Assembly: GCA_964411985.1 (NCBI GenBank)
Contig: CAYPNF010000003.1
Span: 124,001-188,000, forward strand
Direction of reading: 5' to 3'
Source of the DNA: CAYPNF01 sp964411985
Lineage (GTDB): Bacteria; Verrucomicrobiota; Verrucomicrobiia; Limisphaerales; J093
Length of the DNA stretch: 64,000 bases
Below the pieces are notes generated by a model, which saw only the letters and a list, made by a program, of their open reading frames with translations, was not told the DNA's origin and did not search any database. This document shows, in pieces, positions 14,501 to 22,970 of the stretch. The position numbers were made by a program, and so were the translations under genes. The stretch's first letter is position 1; each line of letters starts with the position of its first letter.

Positions 14501-15639
14501 AAGCGCACTCCTGCCGTGAAGACATTCGCGGGTGCGAAATTGCTGTCAGGGGTCACCGAATCCAGCCCATGCATCTCGTATCGCTTGTAGGCAAAGTCGA
14601 AGACGAGATGTTTTGTGGCTTTCACCGTAATTCCCACTCCATACGTGAAAGAATTCAGAGACGCGAGCCGATAGTCCGCAGAATAGAACTCGGGAATAAC
14701 GACATCCGGGAAGGACTCAGGATCCAAAGGATCTCCTGCAAAAGAAGTTCCATAAAAACTCGCCGCCGTCTGCTGGTAGTAGCGGAAGAGCGGGGATACC
14801 ACAACGTGTTTGCCCAGGTTCAAGTACCAAGACAATGCGACCGTATGACTGTAGATCCCGAAGGAGTCGTGGGAGAAGCGATAGGACAACTCGCTGCTAC
14901 CATCGATAAATGGAAGGTACTGGGTCCAGGAGACAAGCGCCACTTGACGGGCGCGATGTTCTGGCCGTTGGTCGGGAAAGAGAGCATAAGGGTAACCCTC
15001 AAACCACACGCCCTTGTAAGGATCTGACAAATAGCCCCAAGCCGAGCCATAAGTGAAGGCCCCGGAAAGGAGGCTATGACGGCTCAACACCTGCGTTAGG
15101 CCCAAGAAGACGTCCGTCGTGTCTTTGTTCTCATGTCTTCCACGCCAATAGCGTGGCATGACTTTGTCGAAGTCATGGGACACCCCAAGGGTGAGTGTAG
15201 TATTCTTCTGGTTGAGGTCGAAAGACTGGTTCAGCGCCACCCCGTAGGACTCATAGTCGTTCTCGAGACTATAGGAAAACCGGGGTGTGGTGGTGCTCGG
15301 ACCGAATTGCAGACTCGAATCTACCGACACCGCACGTCGAATGTCTTCGAGGTGAGCGGTAGGAACCTGAGAGCTTCCGGCGGGGGGAGGTGCGCCGGTG
15401 GGACTCGCCCCTGAAATACCATCATAAACCAACTCTCCCTTGACGGACAGCCAGGCGGCAAGGTCCTTCTCGAAGAGAGCGGAGTGCGTTCGGATGAGCA
15501 TACGGTCGCTCTCCTCGGCATAGACCTCGTACTTATAGTCGACATGGTCCTCGGCTCGAACCAGGCAATTACGAACGAGCCAGAGGCATGTCACACATGT
15601 CATCCAGAATGCTAGGTACGGCCTTAAACCCTTTCCCAT
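14491..15639 (-). CDS. DUF3570 outer-membrane beta-barrel protein with flavinylation-like motif
   Basis: A 382-residue exported protein from the start at 15639, which gives a hydrophobic signal segment (YLAFWMTCVTCLWLV). An in-frame start at 15717 adds 26 residues. The N-terminal VDYKYEVYAEESDRM and the many alternating strands ending in GVRLWF fit DUF3570, a predicted outer-membrane barrel family. Near the mature N-terminus lies DGISGAS (DNA 15403-15423), which fits the ApbE attachment consensus Dxx(S/T)GA(S/T); the last Ser would carry FMN. It heads the ApbE-TlpA-DUF4266-DsbD gene string. Known: the family is of unknown function. Inferred: a flavin-bearing barrel passing electrons across the outer membrane. 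Confidence 0.85.
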   Translation of the reverse strand: MGKGLRPYLAFWMTCVTCLWLVRNCLVRAEDHVDYKYEVYAEESDRMLIRTHSALFEKDLAAWLSVKGELVYDGISGASPTGAPPPAGSSQVPTAHLEDIRRAVSVDSSLQFGPSTTTPRFSYSLENDYESYGVALNQSFDLNQKNTTLTLGVSHDFDKVMPRYWRGRHENKDTTDVFLGLTQVLSRHSLLSGAFTYGSAWGYLSDPYKGVWFEGYPYALFPDQRPEHRARQVALVSWTQYLPFIDGSSELSYRFSHDSFGIYSHTVALSWYLNLGKHVVVSPLFRYYQQTAASFYGTSFAGDPLDPESFPDVVIPEFYSADYRLASLNSFTYGVGITVKATKHLVFDFAYKRYEMHGLDSVTPDSNFAPANVFTAGVRLWF

Positions 15640-15805
15640 CTTCGGTCTTTCGTCTCGTTCCGCAGAGCCACGCCTCAAGCCGTCTGACAACCAACCCCAG
15701 GCAAGGCAGACTTTCATAATTTAGCGACGGTTTCGTTAGAGAAGCACACGTGTGAAAATTAGAGTTTCCTAATGGAATCAACCTGTGCGCTGTCGCAACA
15801 GATCC

Positions 15806-16921
15806 TCACACAACGACCCTGGGACCCTCCGCAAGGCTTTGCCTGGGGCTTGATGGCTGCTCCGACCCTGCTTCGCACAAGGTCGTGGCAACCGCCTTAG
15901 GGAAGACTATTCTGGTAACGTACAGCCGCGAGCCAGAGTGCTGGTGGAACTGAATCCATGGGTCCATCCCCAAGAGGGCCCTGACCACCCTGAGCCCAAG
16001 TCCCAGAGTCAGTTCGGAGGCAGAGGCCTTGGAACGGACTCGGTTCACCAACAAAAGTCGAACCGAGCGATCCGAGGCGCGCAGACGGATCCGGATGTCG
16101 CCCAATCCATGCGAAAGAGCGTTTGTCAGGAGCGCATGTAGGATCTGTTTGCTGTATTGCGGATCCGTCTGGATGTAGCAAGCGGGCTGAATTTGGTGGA
16201 CGATCGCCCGCCCTTCCTCCCCTGCCAACAAGTGGAAATCATCGACCAAGCTGGAGAGCATCCCCGACAAGTCGAAGAGGATCGGCTGCCATCGAACCCG
16301 CTTTTGATCCGCTTTGGCGATCAGCAGGGACTGTTCAACCACGTGCCAAAGGCGATGGAGCTCGCCCTGCAACTCTTCCGCTAGCTCGGGGGCAATCCGG
16401 CTGTCAGACTGCTCCACTTTGAGCCGCAGAATCGTAAGTGGAGTCCTTAGTTCGTGAGCCACTTTGGCGGCGTAGTTGCTCATCTCCCCGAAGGAAGCCT
16501 CTAAACGGCCCAGCATTTCATTCAGATGCTTCACGAGATCGCGAAACTCCTCATCCCCTTCCTCAAGCTCGACACGCTGCTGAAGGGTCCTGGGGCTGAT
16601 ACGGCGAAGTTGCTGATTGAGTCGATCAATCGGCCCCAGCGACTTTTTTGCAATCACGTAACCCACGACGAGTGTGACGAGCAACAAGGGAAGGGAATAG
16701 GTCAAGGAGGCAAAGACCAGTTCCGCCATGATTCCCTTGACCTCGAGTTCCGCGTAACTTCCATGTAGAATCCAGTTCGGGTTGATGTTCTCCTCCCGCT
16801 GGAAAGTCTTGCGCCTCAACTCCAGATCCAAGTGGCGGTAGGTGAATAGGCTGAAAACAGCGCTGACAGCCAGAAAGCTCAGTGCAAACCAGAGGGTTAG
16901 CCGGATCCGCAGCGAATTCAC
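15806..16921 (-). CDS. HisKA sensor histidine kinase with degenerate ATP lid
   Basis: A 371-residue kinase with GTG start at 16921 overlapping the regulator's stop (GTGA). Order: TM1 (residues 7-26), a very short periplasmic loop, TM2 (about 75-95), a HAMP-like segment, a HisKA domain with KVAHELRTPLT, and an ATPase domain with N-box LLTNALSHG. The G1 box (DxGxG) is not recognisable: where it should be the sequence reads LVNRVRSKAS before TLGLGL. The kinase may be weak, act mainly as a phosphatase, or bind nucleotide unusually. Paired with the OmpR gene at 16918-17595. The layout resembles the metal-responsive CusS group, but the periplasmic loop is short. Confidence 0.85.
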   Translation of the reverse strand: MNSLRIRLTLWFALSFLAVSAVFSLFTYRHLDLELRRKTFQREENINPNWILHGSYAELEVKGIMAELVFASLTYSLPLLLVTLVVGYVIAKKSLGPIDRLNQQLRRISPRTLQQRVELEEGDEEFRDLVKHLNEMLGRLEASFGEMSNYAAKVAHELRTPLTILRLKVEQSDSRIAPELAEELQGELHRLWHVVEQSLLIAKADQKRVRWQPILFDLSGMLSSLVDDFHLLAGEEGRAIVHQIQPACYIQTDPQYSKQILHALLTNALSHGLGDIRIRLRASDRSVRLLLVNRVRSKASASELTLGLGLRVVRALLGMDPWIQFHQHSGSRLYVTRIVFPKAVATTLCEAGSEQPSSPRQSLAEGPRVVV

Positions 16922-17595
16922 GAGGGGGAGCCTTTCAATGCGAATCCCACACCCCGAATCGTATGCAGCAGTGGCGGAAGCCCTGGACGGTCTATCTTCC
17001 TCCGAAGGTAGTTGACGTAGACATTCACTACGTTGGTTCTGGAATCGAAATGCTGATCCCAAACGTGCTCGACAATGGCCGTCTTGCTGACCGCCCGCGG
17101 CGAGTTCACCATCAGCACTTCCAGGAGTGCAAACTCCCGGTTCGTTAATTGCACCTCTTCCCCCCCCCGCTGGACACGACGCGCCACCAAATCCAGTTCC
17201 AGGTCCTCGATCCGAAGGACATTGGATTGCTCAGGACGTTGACGTCGCATCACGGCACGCAGCCGCGCTAGGAGTTCGGTGAACGAAAATGGTTTGACGA
17301 GGTAATCATCTCCTCCCGCATCGAGTCCCCGGACTCGATCTTCGATCTCCGCTTTCGCGGTAAGAAAGATCACCGGTGCTGCCACTCTCCGCGACCGAAG
17401 ATCCTTCACCACCGTAAAGCCATCCTTCCCAGGCATCATGACATCGAGGAGAAGAACGTCATAAGGGTGGTTCAGAGCCAACCACAAGGCTTCATCTCCG
17501 TCGGAAGCCAGGTCCACCGCGTGGCCCTCGGCCTTCAAGCCGTCGCCCAGGTGTTTTGCTACTTGAGGTTGGTCTTCTGCTAAAAGTATGCGCAT
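16918..17595 (-). CDS. OmpR-family response regulator
   Basis: A 225-residue regulator: receiver with LLAEDQPQ, phospho-acceptor Asp in LLLDVMMPGKDG and Lys in LVKPF, then a winged helix with LTNREFALLE and VNVYVNYLRRKID. The start MRILLAEDQ at 17595 is the family start; a longer frame to 17730 has no support. It overlaps its kinase by four bases and probably controls the redox operon downstream. It resembles the OmpR protein at 6646 at the other end of that operon (shared VWD..FD..TNVV.VY...LR.KID pattern), so the two may be duplicates. Confidence 0.9.
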   Translation of the reverse strand: MRILLAEDQPQVAKHLGDGLKAEGHAVDLASDGDEALWLALNHPYDVLLLDVMMPGKDGFTVVKDLRSRRVAAPVIFLTAKAEIEDRVRGLDAGGDDYLVKPFSFTELLARLRAVMRRQRPEQSNVLRIEDLELDLVARRVQRGGEEVQLTNREFALLEVLMVNSPRAVSKTAIVEHVWDQHFDSRTNVVNVYVNYLRRKIDRPGLPPLLHTIRGVGFALKGSPS

Positions 17596-17947
17596 AGCGG
17601 CAGTAAGCTGCTTTGGGTAAGCTGCGCAGGCATCCCCTTCCAAAAGCACTCTCGAATGCCAGGAGTCGGAGCTAGATCGAACACACCTAAGCCCACAGCC
17701 AACCCAATGACTTCGGATGAACCATATCATGAATGTGCCTACTGCTCAACTAGCAAGAATTCGGCCTGGGAAAAGGTCCCTGGCCAGAGCGAAACTGCGC
17801 CCCAGCTGAGTCAGAGAAGAAGCAGCCGAGGAAGTGAACTGCCGCCTGGAATGACCTGGACGGAAGCGTTTGGTCCTGAAACAGTTGGAGGGCTATCCAA
17901 CCATGAGGAATTGCGGACCGCTGCGGCCGGGAAGGAGGGATATAAAC
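17596..17947. other. non-coding stretch upstream of redox operon regulators
   Basis: About 350 bases between the end of the regulator at 17948 and the start of the OmpR gene at 17595. It should hold the operon promoter on the minus strand, but I see no convincing promoter, operator or terminator. Confidence 0.4.
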
Positions 17948-18625
17948 CTAGCCAACATCCTCCAAGGGAAGGCTTTTACTGAACACTTCAGGATAAAGCC
18001 TCAAGGAGCATTCCGGGCAGAACCCGTGGCTAAAGCGGACCTGAAACTGCTCGGTGAAGTACACTTCCATCGCCTGCCACGCTCCACGTTGATCCCGTAT
18101 TCGACGACACCCTGCGCACGCATGCAGGAGCGGCTCCGAACTCTTAGAGTGGTAACCAGCCTGGCTGAACTCGTGATCCTGAGATCTGGCAGCGAGCGCA
18201 GGACGCTTCAGCTTCTCTAGGTCAGAGAAGCGCCGGGATGCAATGGTAATGGCCCGCCGAAGGTCCCCATCGCTCGCCGGTTTCACCAAGTAGGCTCCGA
18301 TGCCCGCATCGCCGGCACGAACAATGAGGTCAGGTGATTCATGGGCACTCAAAGCAATCACCAGAGTGGGGCAGGTTTGCTGAATCGCCGAGGCGGCCTT
18401 CAGCCCAGCAGACATGTCCTCGCGGCCGGTCTCGGGATCAATCATCTGAAGATCCATTAAGACAACTTGAGGTTGCTTGCGGTGCACTAACTCCACGGCC
18501 TCACGCGCGTCGTAGGCGCATCCGGACAACGTATACCCCAGACGGGTCAATTGCTTGGCAATCGAGGCGTTCAGAAAAGCATCATCCTCCACCACTAAAA
18601 CGCTTGCTCCTTGATTCTCTATCAT
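17948..18625 (-). CDS. response regulator with Cys-cluster tail
   Basis: A 225-residue protein. Residues 8-130 form a receiver (Asp14/15, phospho-acceptor Asp58 in VVLMDLQM, Lys in LVKPAS) of the type that partners HisKA_2/HWE kinases. The C-terminal 60 residues carry a paired Cys motif: HACAGCRRIRDQRGAW (Cys170, Cys173) and FSHGFCPECSLRLYPE (Cys203, Cys206). This tail recurs on many bacterial regulators and kinases and looks like a small zinc site of unknown role. It starts 26 bases after the haem-motif kinase and is clearly its partner. There is no DNA-binding domain. Confidence 0.88.
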   Translation of the reverse strand: MIENQGASVLVVEDDAFLNASIAKQLTRLGYTLSGCAYDAREAVELVHRKQPQVVLMDLQMIDPETGREDMSAGLKAASAIQQTCPTLVIALSAHESPDLIVRAGDAGIGAYLVKPASDGDLRRAITIASRRFSDLEKLKRPALAARSQDHEFSQAGYHSKSSEPLLHACAGCRRIRDQRGAWQAMEVYFTEQFQVRFSHGFCPECSLRLYPEVFSKSLPLEDVG

Positions 18626-18651
18626 GATGAAAATTTGGGTTCTGAATTGTA

Positions 18652-21258
18652 TTATGTCGCTAAGGCCAGCAAGAAACTAATCTCGGCCACGGCGCCTTCC
18701 TCGTTTCGCAATGCCAACTCTCCACGCAGAGGACTTCGCACACTGGCTTCGATGAGGTGTAGACCCACCTGACGGCGTCTTCCCCCAAGTACCTCCTCAG
18801 GCCATCCCGGGCCGCTGTCGCGAAAAGAGAGATGCACGCGAGGACGTCCCACGGTTTCCCTCGCCACGGAGACAAGAACTCGAACCTGACTCCGATCCGA
18901 AGCGGAGAGCGCATACTTTGCGCTATTGGTGGCCAATTCATTGAGGATTAGAGCTATGGCAGCAGCCTGCTCGGGCATAACCGGGTAGGACTGTTCTGGC
19001 ACCTGAATGGAGATGTCTGGTGCTGGTGTGACCGGCGCAGCACGCAAAGCCATGGTCACAATCTGGGTAACCAACTCACCGAGCGGCAAGGCCCCCCAGT
19101 GCGCAGCCGAAAGCAGGCTGTGCAGGTTCCCCATACCGCGGACCCGGCTCTCCAGTCCCGCCAACACATCCCAGGCCGACACCTGGGCATGGCCGAGCGT
19201 CTCCTTCTCCAGCCGAACGATCTCTGCCAGGCGCATGAGGTTGTTCTTCACGCGATGATTGACATCGTGCAACAGCATGGTCTTGGTTTTGGCATCTCGT
19301 CGCACCTGCTCCAGGAGGCTGCTGTTGTTGAGTGCCACCGCCGCCTGCATCGCATAAAGACCGAGAAGATTCACGTCCTCTCTCGAGAAAGGGCTCGCCC
19401 TCTTTGAACGCACCCGCAGCACTCCCACGCAACTTTCGCCCCACAGAATGGGCGCTGCCATCTCCTCGCTCTGAGGTTCCATCATCGGACGCTCCAGCGG
19501 ATCGACAGTTCCCAGCACGGGGAGCCGGGTTCTCCAAGCCCTGTGGACCACAGAGTCCTGGTCGGAAAGGTCCCTGTCCCCGTTTGCACTCGGTTCTCCA
19601 ATTATGACCGCCAATTCTAGGGAATCCTGATCGGAGCTATGAAGGAAAACTGCGCTTGAGCTCGCTGCGAAAAGGAGCAAGGCCTCCTGACAAATAGCGC
19701 GCTGAAGGTGTTGGATTCCGGCCTCACCTGCAAATCCCAAGCCCGCCCGGTGAAGGGCCTCCAATCGCCGGCTACGTTCCAGGAGCGACTGCCTGGCCTG
19801 CCTCGCCTCAGTCACGTCGTGATAGATGCAATAGCGAATCGGTTTTCCAGCCAAATCGAGCGTTTGGGAAATCACTTCCACGGAACGGAACGTGCCCGCG
19901 CGAGTACGGTGCCGCGTTTCCACTCGAGCCGATTCCTCATTGAGCCAACTCGGCGGATTCTGAGTACATTCTTCCGAGTCAGGGCCAAACTCGTAGCTGT
20001 GCACGGGCATTCGCGCGAAATCCTCCCTCGAATGGCCCAAGAGTTCATGGGCAGCCCGGTTAAAGTCCAGCGGCAAACCGGTCAAAGGATCCAGGATCAC
20101 GATCCCATCAGGAGACTGCTCAAAAAGCGTACGGTACCGTCGCTCCGACCGCTGTAACTCCTCGGCCAGACGATGTTCCTCCTGCCAATGCCGAGCCTCT
20201 GCGCGAGCCTGGGCCTGACAAACCCTGTATCTTTGCACCAGAATCCACAGGAGGCTGAGACCCACTGCGGCAACCCCCATCACCAGGAGGCCCCTGGCAG
20301 AGTTGTGTCTGGCATATTCGGTCACCTGGGAGCTTGGGGTGTTCAAAACGAGCACCCAGTCAGAGTCGGCGAAGCGCAGTGGAGCATAGGCGGCCAACCG
20401 TGGAGGCTGAGCCTTGAGGCTATACTCCACGACCCCAGACGTGCCATGGAGCATCGTTAACGCGTAGTCAAAGGAATCATGGCAGTTGTGACAGGACGGT
20501 TCAACGCGCATCACATTGGCGTGCAACATCTCAGGATGTTCGGACTGCAACAGGACGCTCCCCTTCCTGTCCATGATCCATACCTTTGGATGAGGAGTCG
20601 CATCGTGGGCCCCAACCAAGTGGTTCAACAACTGGGTCTCAAGGTCGACCGCCAAGACCACAAACCTGCCAACCTCGCTCGGCTGTACCGAAGCATCGTC
20701 ACTGGCCCCCAAAGGCGGGATTCTCCTGGCGAAAATAACCAAAGTCCCCGCGCTTCCAAGCGTTCGCGTGGTCGCCGGCACAGTGCAAGCTGAGACAAAG
20801 GTCCGATCCATGCCGGAATTCTGCCCCCCCCAGGCGTAGATCCGTTGAATCGTCTCGGCGGAAAGCACCGAGATACCAGATTCGGTGGCAACGTTCGGTG
20901 TCAGGCCATCCAAGACTTCGATCGAAGCAGGTAAAGGATGACCGTTCTTATGGTAAATCGCTCTAACATGTCGCCTAAAGTCCTCCAATTCAGAATTTTG
21001 CAATGATGGAAGCTCGATAAGCAGATCAAGATCTCTCAGGTGCGTTTCCAGAAAAGATTGGGACTCCTGAACCGCCTGCCGTACCATGAGCCCCTGAAGA
21101 GCATTATACTGCTTCACCACCTCGGCACGGGCTGAACGGTTCAGGTCATAGGTCAGATAGGTGGCCAGAGCAACAGCCACCGACGCCAGAAAGGCGATAA
21201 CATAATTTGAAACCCACGACATATACTTCTTGAGCCCCTCGTCACCCAACAGGAACAC
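18652..21258 (-). CDS. large sensor kinase (haem-motif sensor, PAS, GAF, HisKA_2)
   Basis: An 868-residue kinase. TM1 (residues 18-38) and TM2 (about 330-350) enclose a 290-residue extracytoplasmic region with a CHNCH motif near residue 257, i.e. a possible c-type haem site. After TM2 come a PAS domain (about 385-500, with FEQSPDGIVILD), a GAF-like domain (about 515-660) and a HisKA_2-type kinase core with HDVNHRVKNNL and an ATPase domain with LNELATNSAKYA and DSGPGW. Haem in the sensor suggests a redox or gas signal. The frame starts at GTG (21258); an ATG 12 codons in (21222) is equally plausible. The partner regulator follows directly. Confidence 0.9.
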   Translation of the reverse strand: MFLLGDEGLKKYMSWVSNYVIAFLASVAVALATYLTYDLNRSARAEVVKQYNALQGLMVRQAVQESQSFLETHLRDLDLLIELPSLQNSELEDFRRHVRAIYHKNGHPLPASIEVLDGLTPNVATESGISVLSAETIQRIYAWGGQNSGMDRTFVSACTVPATTRTLGSAGTLVIFARRIPPLGASDDASVQPSEVGRFVVLAVDLETQLLNHLVGAHDATPHPKVWIMDRKGSVLLQSEHPEMLHANVMRVEPSCHNCHDSFDYALTMLHGTSGVVEYSLKAQPPRLAAYAPLRFADSDWVLVLNTPSSQVTEYARHNSARGLLVMGVAAVGLSLLWILVQRYRVCQAQARAEARHWQEEHRLAEELQRSERRYRTLFEQSPDGIVILDPLTGLPLDFNRAAHELLGHSREDFARMPVHSYEFGPDSEECTQNPPSWLNEESARVETRHRTRAGTFRSVEVISQTLDLAGKPIRYCIYHDVTEARQARQSLLERSRRLEALHRAGLGFAGEAGIQHLQRAICQEALLLFAASSSAVFLHSSDQDSLELAVIIGEPSANGDRDLSDQDSVVHRAWRTRLPVLGTVDPLERPMMEPQSEEMAAPILWGESCVGVLRVRSKRASPFSREDVNLLGLYAMQAAVALNNSSLLEQVRRDAKTKTMLLHDVNHRVKNNLMRLAEIVRLEKETLGHAQVSAWDVLAGLESRVRGMGNLHSLLSAAHWGALPLGELVTQIVTMALRAAPVTPAPDISIQVPEQSYPVMPEQAAAIALILNELATNSAKYALSASDRSQVRVLVSVARETVGRPRVHLSFRDSGPGWPEEVLGGRRRQVGLHLIEASVRSPLRGELALRNEEGAVAEISFLLALAT

Positions 21259-21338
21259 AATTTGAGTCTTAGACCCAGACTACCATTGTGGCATTAGAAT
21301 TGCCCCACCCAGCACATTAGTTTTCTCTTAACTCCGTC

Positions 21339-21350
21339 TGGGCGCGCCCA
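21339..21350. promoter_or_regulatory. 12-bp perfect palindrome between genes
   Basis: TGGGCGCGCCCA lies in the 127-base gap between the pseudopilin stop and the kinase start. No T-run is adjacent. It may be an operator or part of a weak terminator; I cannot decide. Confidence 0.3.
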
Positions 21351-21385
21351 AGGGCGATGCTCCGATTTAGAAGGCTACCGAGGTT

Positions 21386-22105
21386 TCATCGCGCCAAGGA
21401 AGGGTTCCACTGGTCGATCTGCTGCAAAGGCTCGTAGATGGTCTTGAAGGCGCGTGACACGGCGTGGCCATCCACGAAACTGTAGTTAGCCCGTCCACTA
21501 TGTCGGCGCGATGCCACATCCACAGCGTCCTGGGCAGAGATCCAGAAGTTAGGCATGATATGGTCGGCAGCGGACGCATTCTCTGCGAATAAAACGGTCC
21601 CGGAGGGGTTGGGTACCAGCGTCGTCCGCCTCCAGGTAAGTGGCCTCCCTGGATAATCGTCTTCAGCACTAAGCTCGAAATAGACATTCAGACCGTAACT
21701 CCACCCGTTGGTCCGAAGATCGGCGGGACAACGGTAGACATTGAGCAGGAGGTTCGTCCAAGTGACCGTGTCCGCCCCCAGCTGGGGCGCTAGGGCGCGC
21801 CCCCAGGGAAGCTGCCCGTGAGCAAAGGCCGAATGTTGACTACGCGGAAACTCGTCTCCGTTGTCATCCGCGTACAAGCACACCGCCAGCCCCAGTTGGC
21901 GCATCTGACCCAGGCACTGGATCGAGCGAGCCGAGGCTTTGGCGCGGCCCAGCGCTGACAACACCAGCGCCGCCAGAATCGCGATAATCGCGATGACAAC
22001 CAGCAGTTCGATCAATGTGAAGGCAAGATGCCTCCCCGCAGCGGCGGGTCCACCTTCAGGACCAGGTTGCGCATGAATCGACCGCCCTCTCAAGACCAGC
22101 AGCAT
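21386..22105 (-). CDS. type II/IV pseudopilin-like protein with H-X9-DG tail
   Basis: A 239-residue protein with a prepilin methylation/cleavage segment (AFTLIELLVVIAIIAILAALV, residues 28-48 region) after a long 27-residue leader. The C-terminal signature HSGRANYSFVDG (His, nine residues, Asp-Gly) is typical of the large pseudopilin family in Verrucomicrobia and Planctomycetes. Such proteins are exported through a PulG-like system and often act as secreted enzymes or structural parts; the specific function is unknown. It follows the secreted protein gene by 12 bases and may share its operon. Confidence 0.92.
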   Translation of the reverse strand: MLLVLRGRSIHAQPGPEGGPAAAGRHLAFTLIELLVVIAIIAILAALVLSALGRAKASARSIQCLGQMRQLGLAVCLYADDNGDEFPRSQHSAFAHGQLPWGRALAPQLGADTVTWTNLLLNVYRCPADLRTNGWSYGLNVYFELSAEDDYPGRPLTWRRTTLVPNPSGTVLFAENASAADHIMPNFWISAQDAVDVASRRHSGRANYSFVDGHAVSRAFKTIYEPLQQIDQWNPSLAR

Positions 22106-22117
22106 TCCGGCTTCCCG

Positions 22118-22939
22118 TTACGGAGCCTTCCGCATCCGAAAGTACTTGGAGGTTGCAGAGGGCTCCAACACCACGGAGGGTCGCCCGTCCACCACCACTG
22201 GCGTGTTGGTAACGGTGGTCCAGCTCGATGAAACAACGGAATCCGCTGCTTCCAGAACATAATCGGAGGCGTCCACCGGCCAACCCACCACCGCCTTAAG
22301 CGCTATGTCAATCGCCGGCCGGCCATCAGATACGTTGCTCCAGTTGAAAACCAGCGGGCCGGAGCCCGAGTCGGGCACCTCCAGACCGGTGCTCTTATTC
22401 ACAAGAAACGCCTCGAAGGTGGCGGTAAGCGAGTTCGTGCCTGGCGGGGCACTGGCACCCGGATGGAACATCATGCCATTCCAGAACAGGGCATTCGTAG
22501 TCCCCGCAGTACCGAAAATCGGTTCCCATGCCTTCGGAGAGGAACCTGAGTAGCGGTAAAAACCCAGCTCAGGCGGACCGGATAGTTTGCGCAGCCAGAT
22601 CGCGGTGTCGGCTGGGAGGGGATCACCCATGGTATCCATGACGAAACCGTAACGGCGGCTGAACGACTGCCCTTGGCGGCTGGGATCAAGGGCGCCAAAC
22701 CACGGGTCTGCCGGGTCGAAGCTGTCCCCAGGATTGCTAAGGAGTAAGGGGGTAAGCTGAGGGACAACTTCTGGCATCATCACCCGAAGACGACCCTGGT
22801 CGGCATGGTAGGCGACCATCGGCATTGCCATGCCCCCCTGCATAGGGACCGCGGTAAGGACAGCAGCATGCACCGAAGCGATTCCGCAGGTCACAGTGAA
22901 GGTGGCAACGGCGCTTAGGATAGAAACGAGTTGGTTCAT
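22118..22939 (-). CDS. secreted protein of unknown function
   Basis: A 273-residue protein with a signal peptide (MNQLVSILSAVATFTVTCG) followed by a region with conserved-looking short blocks: DPWFGALDPSRQG, FSRRYGFVMD, IWLRKLSG, PIFGTAG and WNGMMFHPG. These blocks look like a defined verrucomicrobial family, but I know no function. The last 45 residues (YVLEAADS to SKYFRMRKAP) match the C-terminal module on other secreted proteins here. The ATG at 22939 is preferred to one at 22954 because the signal peptide begins there. It lies 31 bases after the truncated NarL receiver. Confidence 0.75.
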   Translation of the reverse strand: MNQLVSILSAVATFTVTCGIASVHAAVLTAVPMQGGMAMPMVAYHADQGRLRVMMPEVVPQLTPLLLSNPGDSFDPADPWFGALDPSRQGQSFSRRYGFVMDTMGDPLPADTAIWLRKLSGPPELGFYRYSGSSPKAWEPIFGTAGTTNALFWNGMMFHPGASAPPGTNSLTATFEAFLVNKSTGLEVPDSGSGPLVFNWSNVSDGRPAIDIALKAVVGWPVDASDYVLEAADSVVSSSWTTVTNTPVVVDGRPSVVLEPSATSKYFRMRKAP

Positions 22940-22970
22940 AGGATCTTTCTGCATCGGTTTGTCGTTAGGG

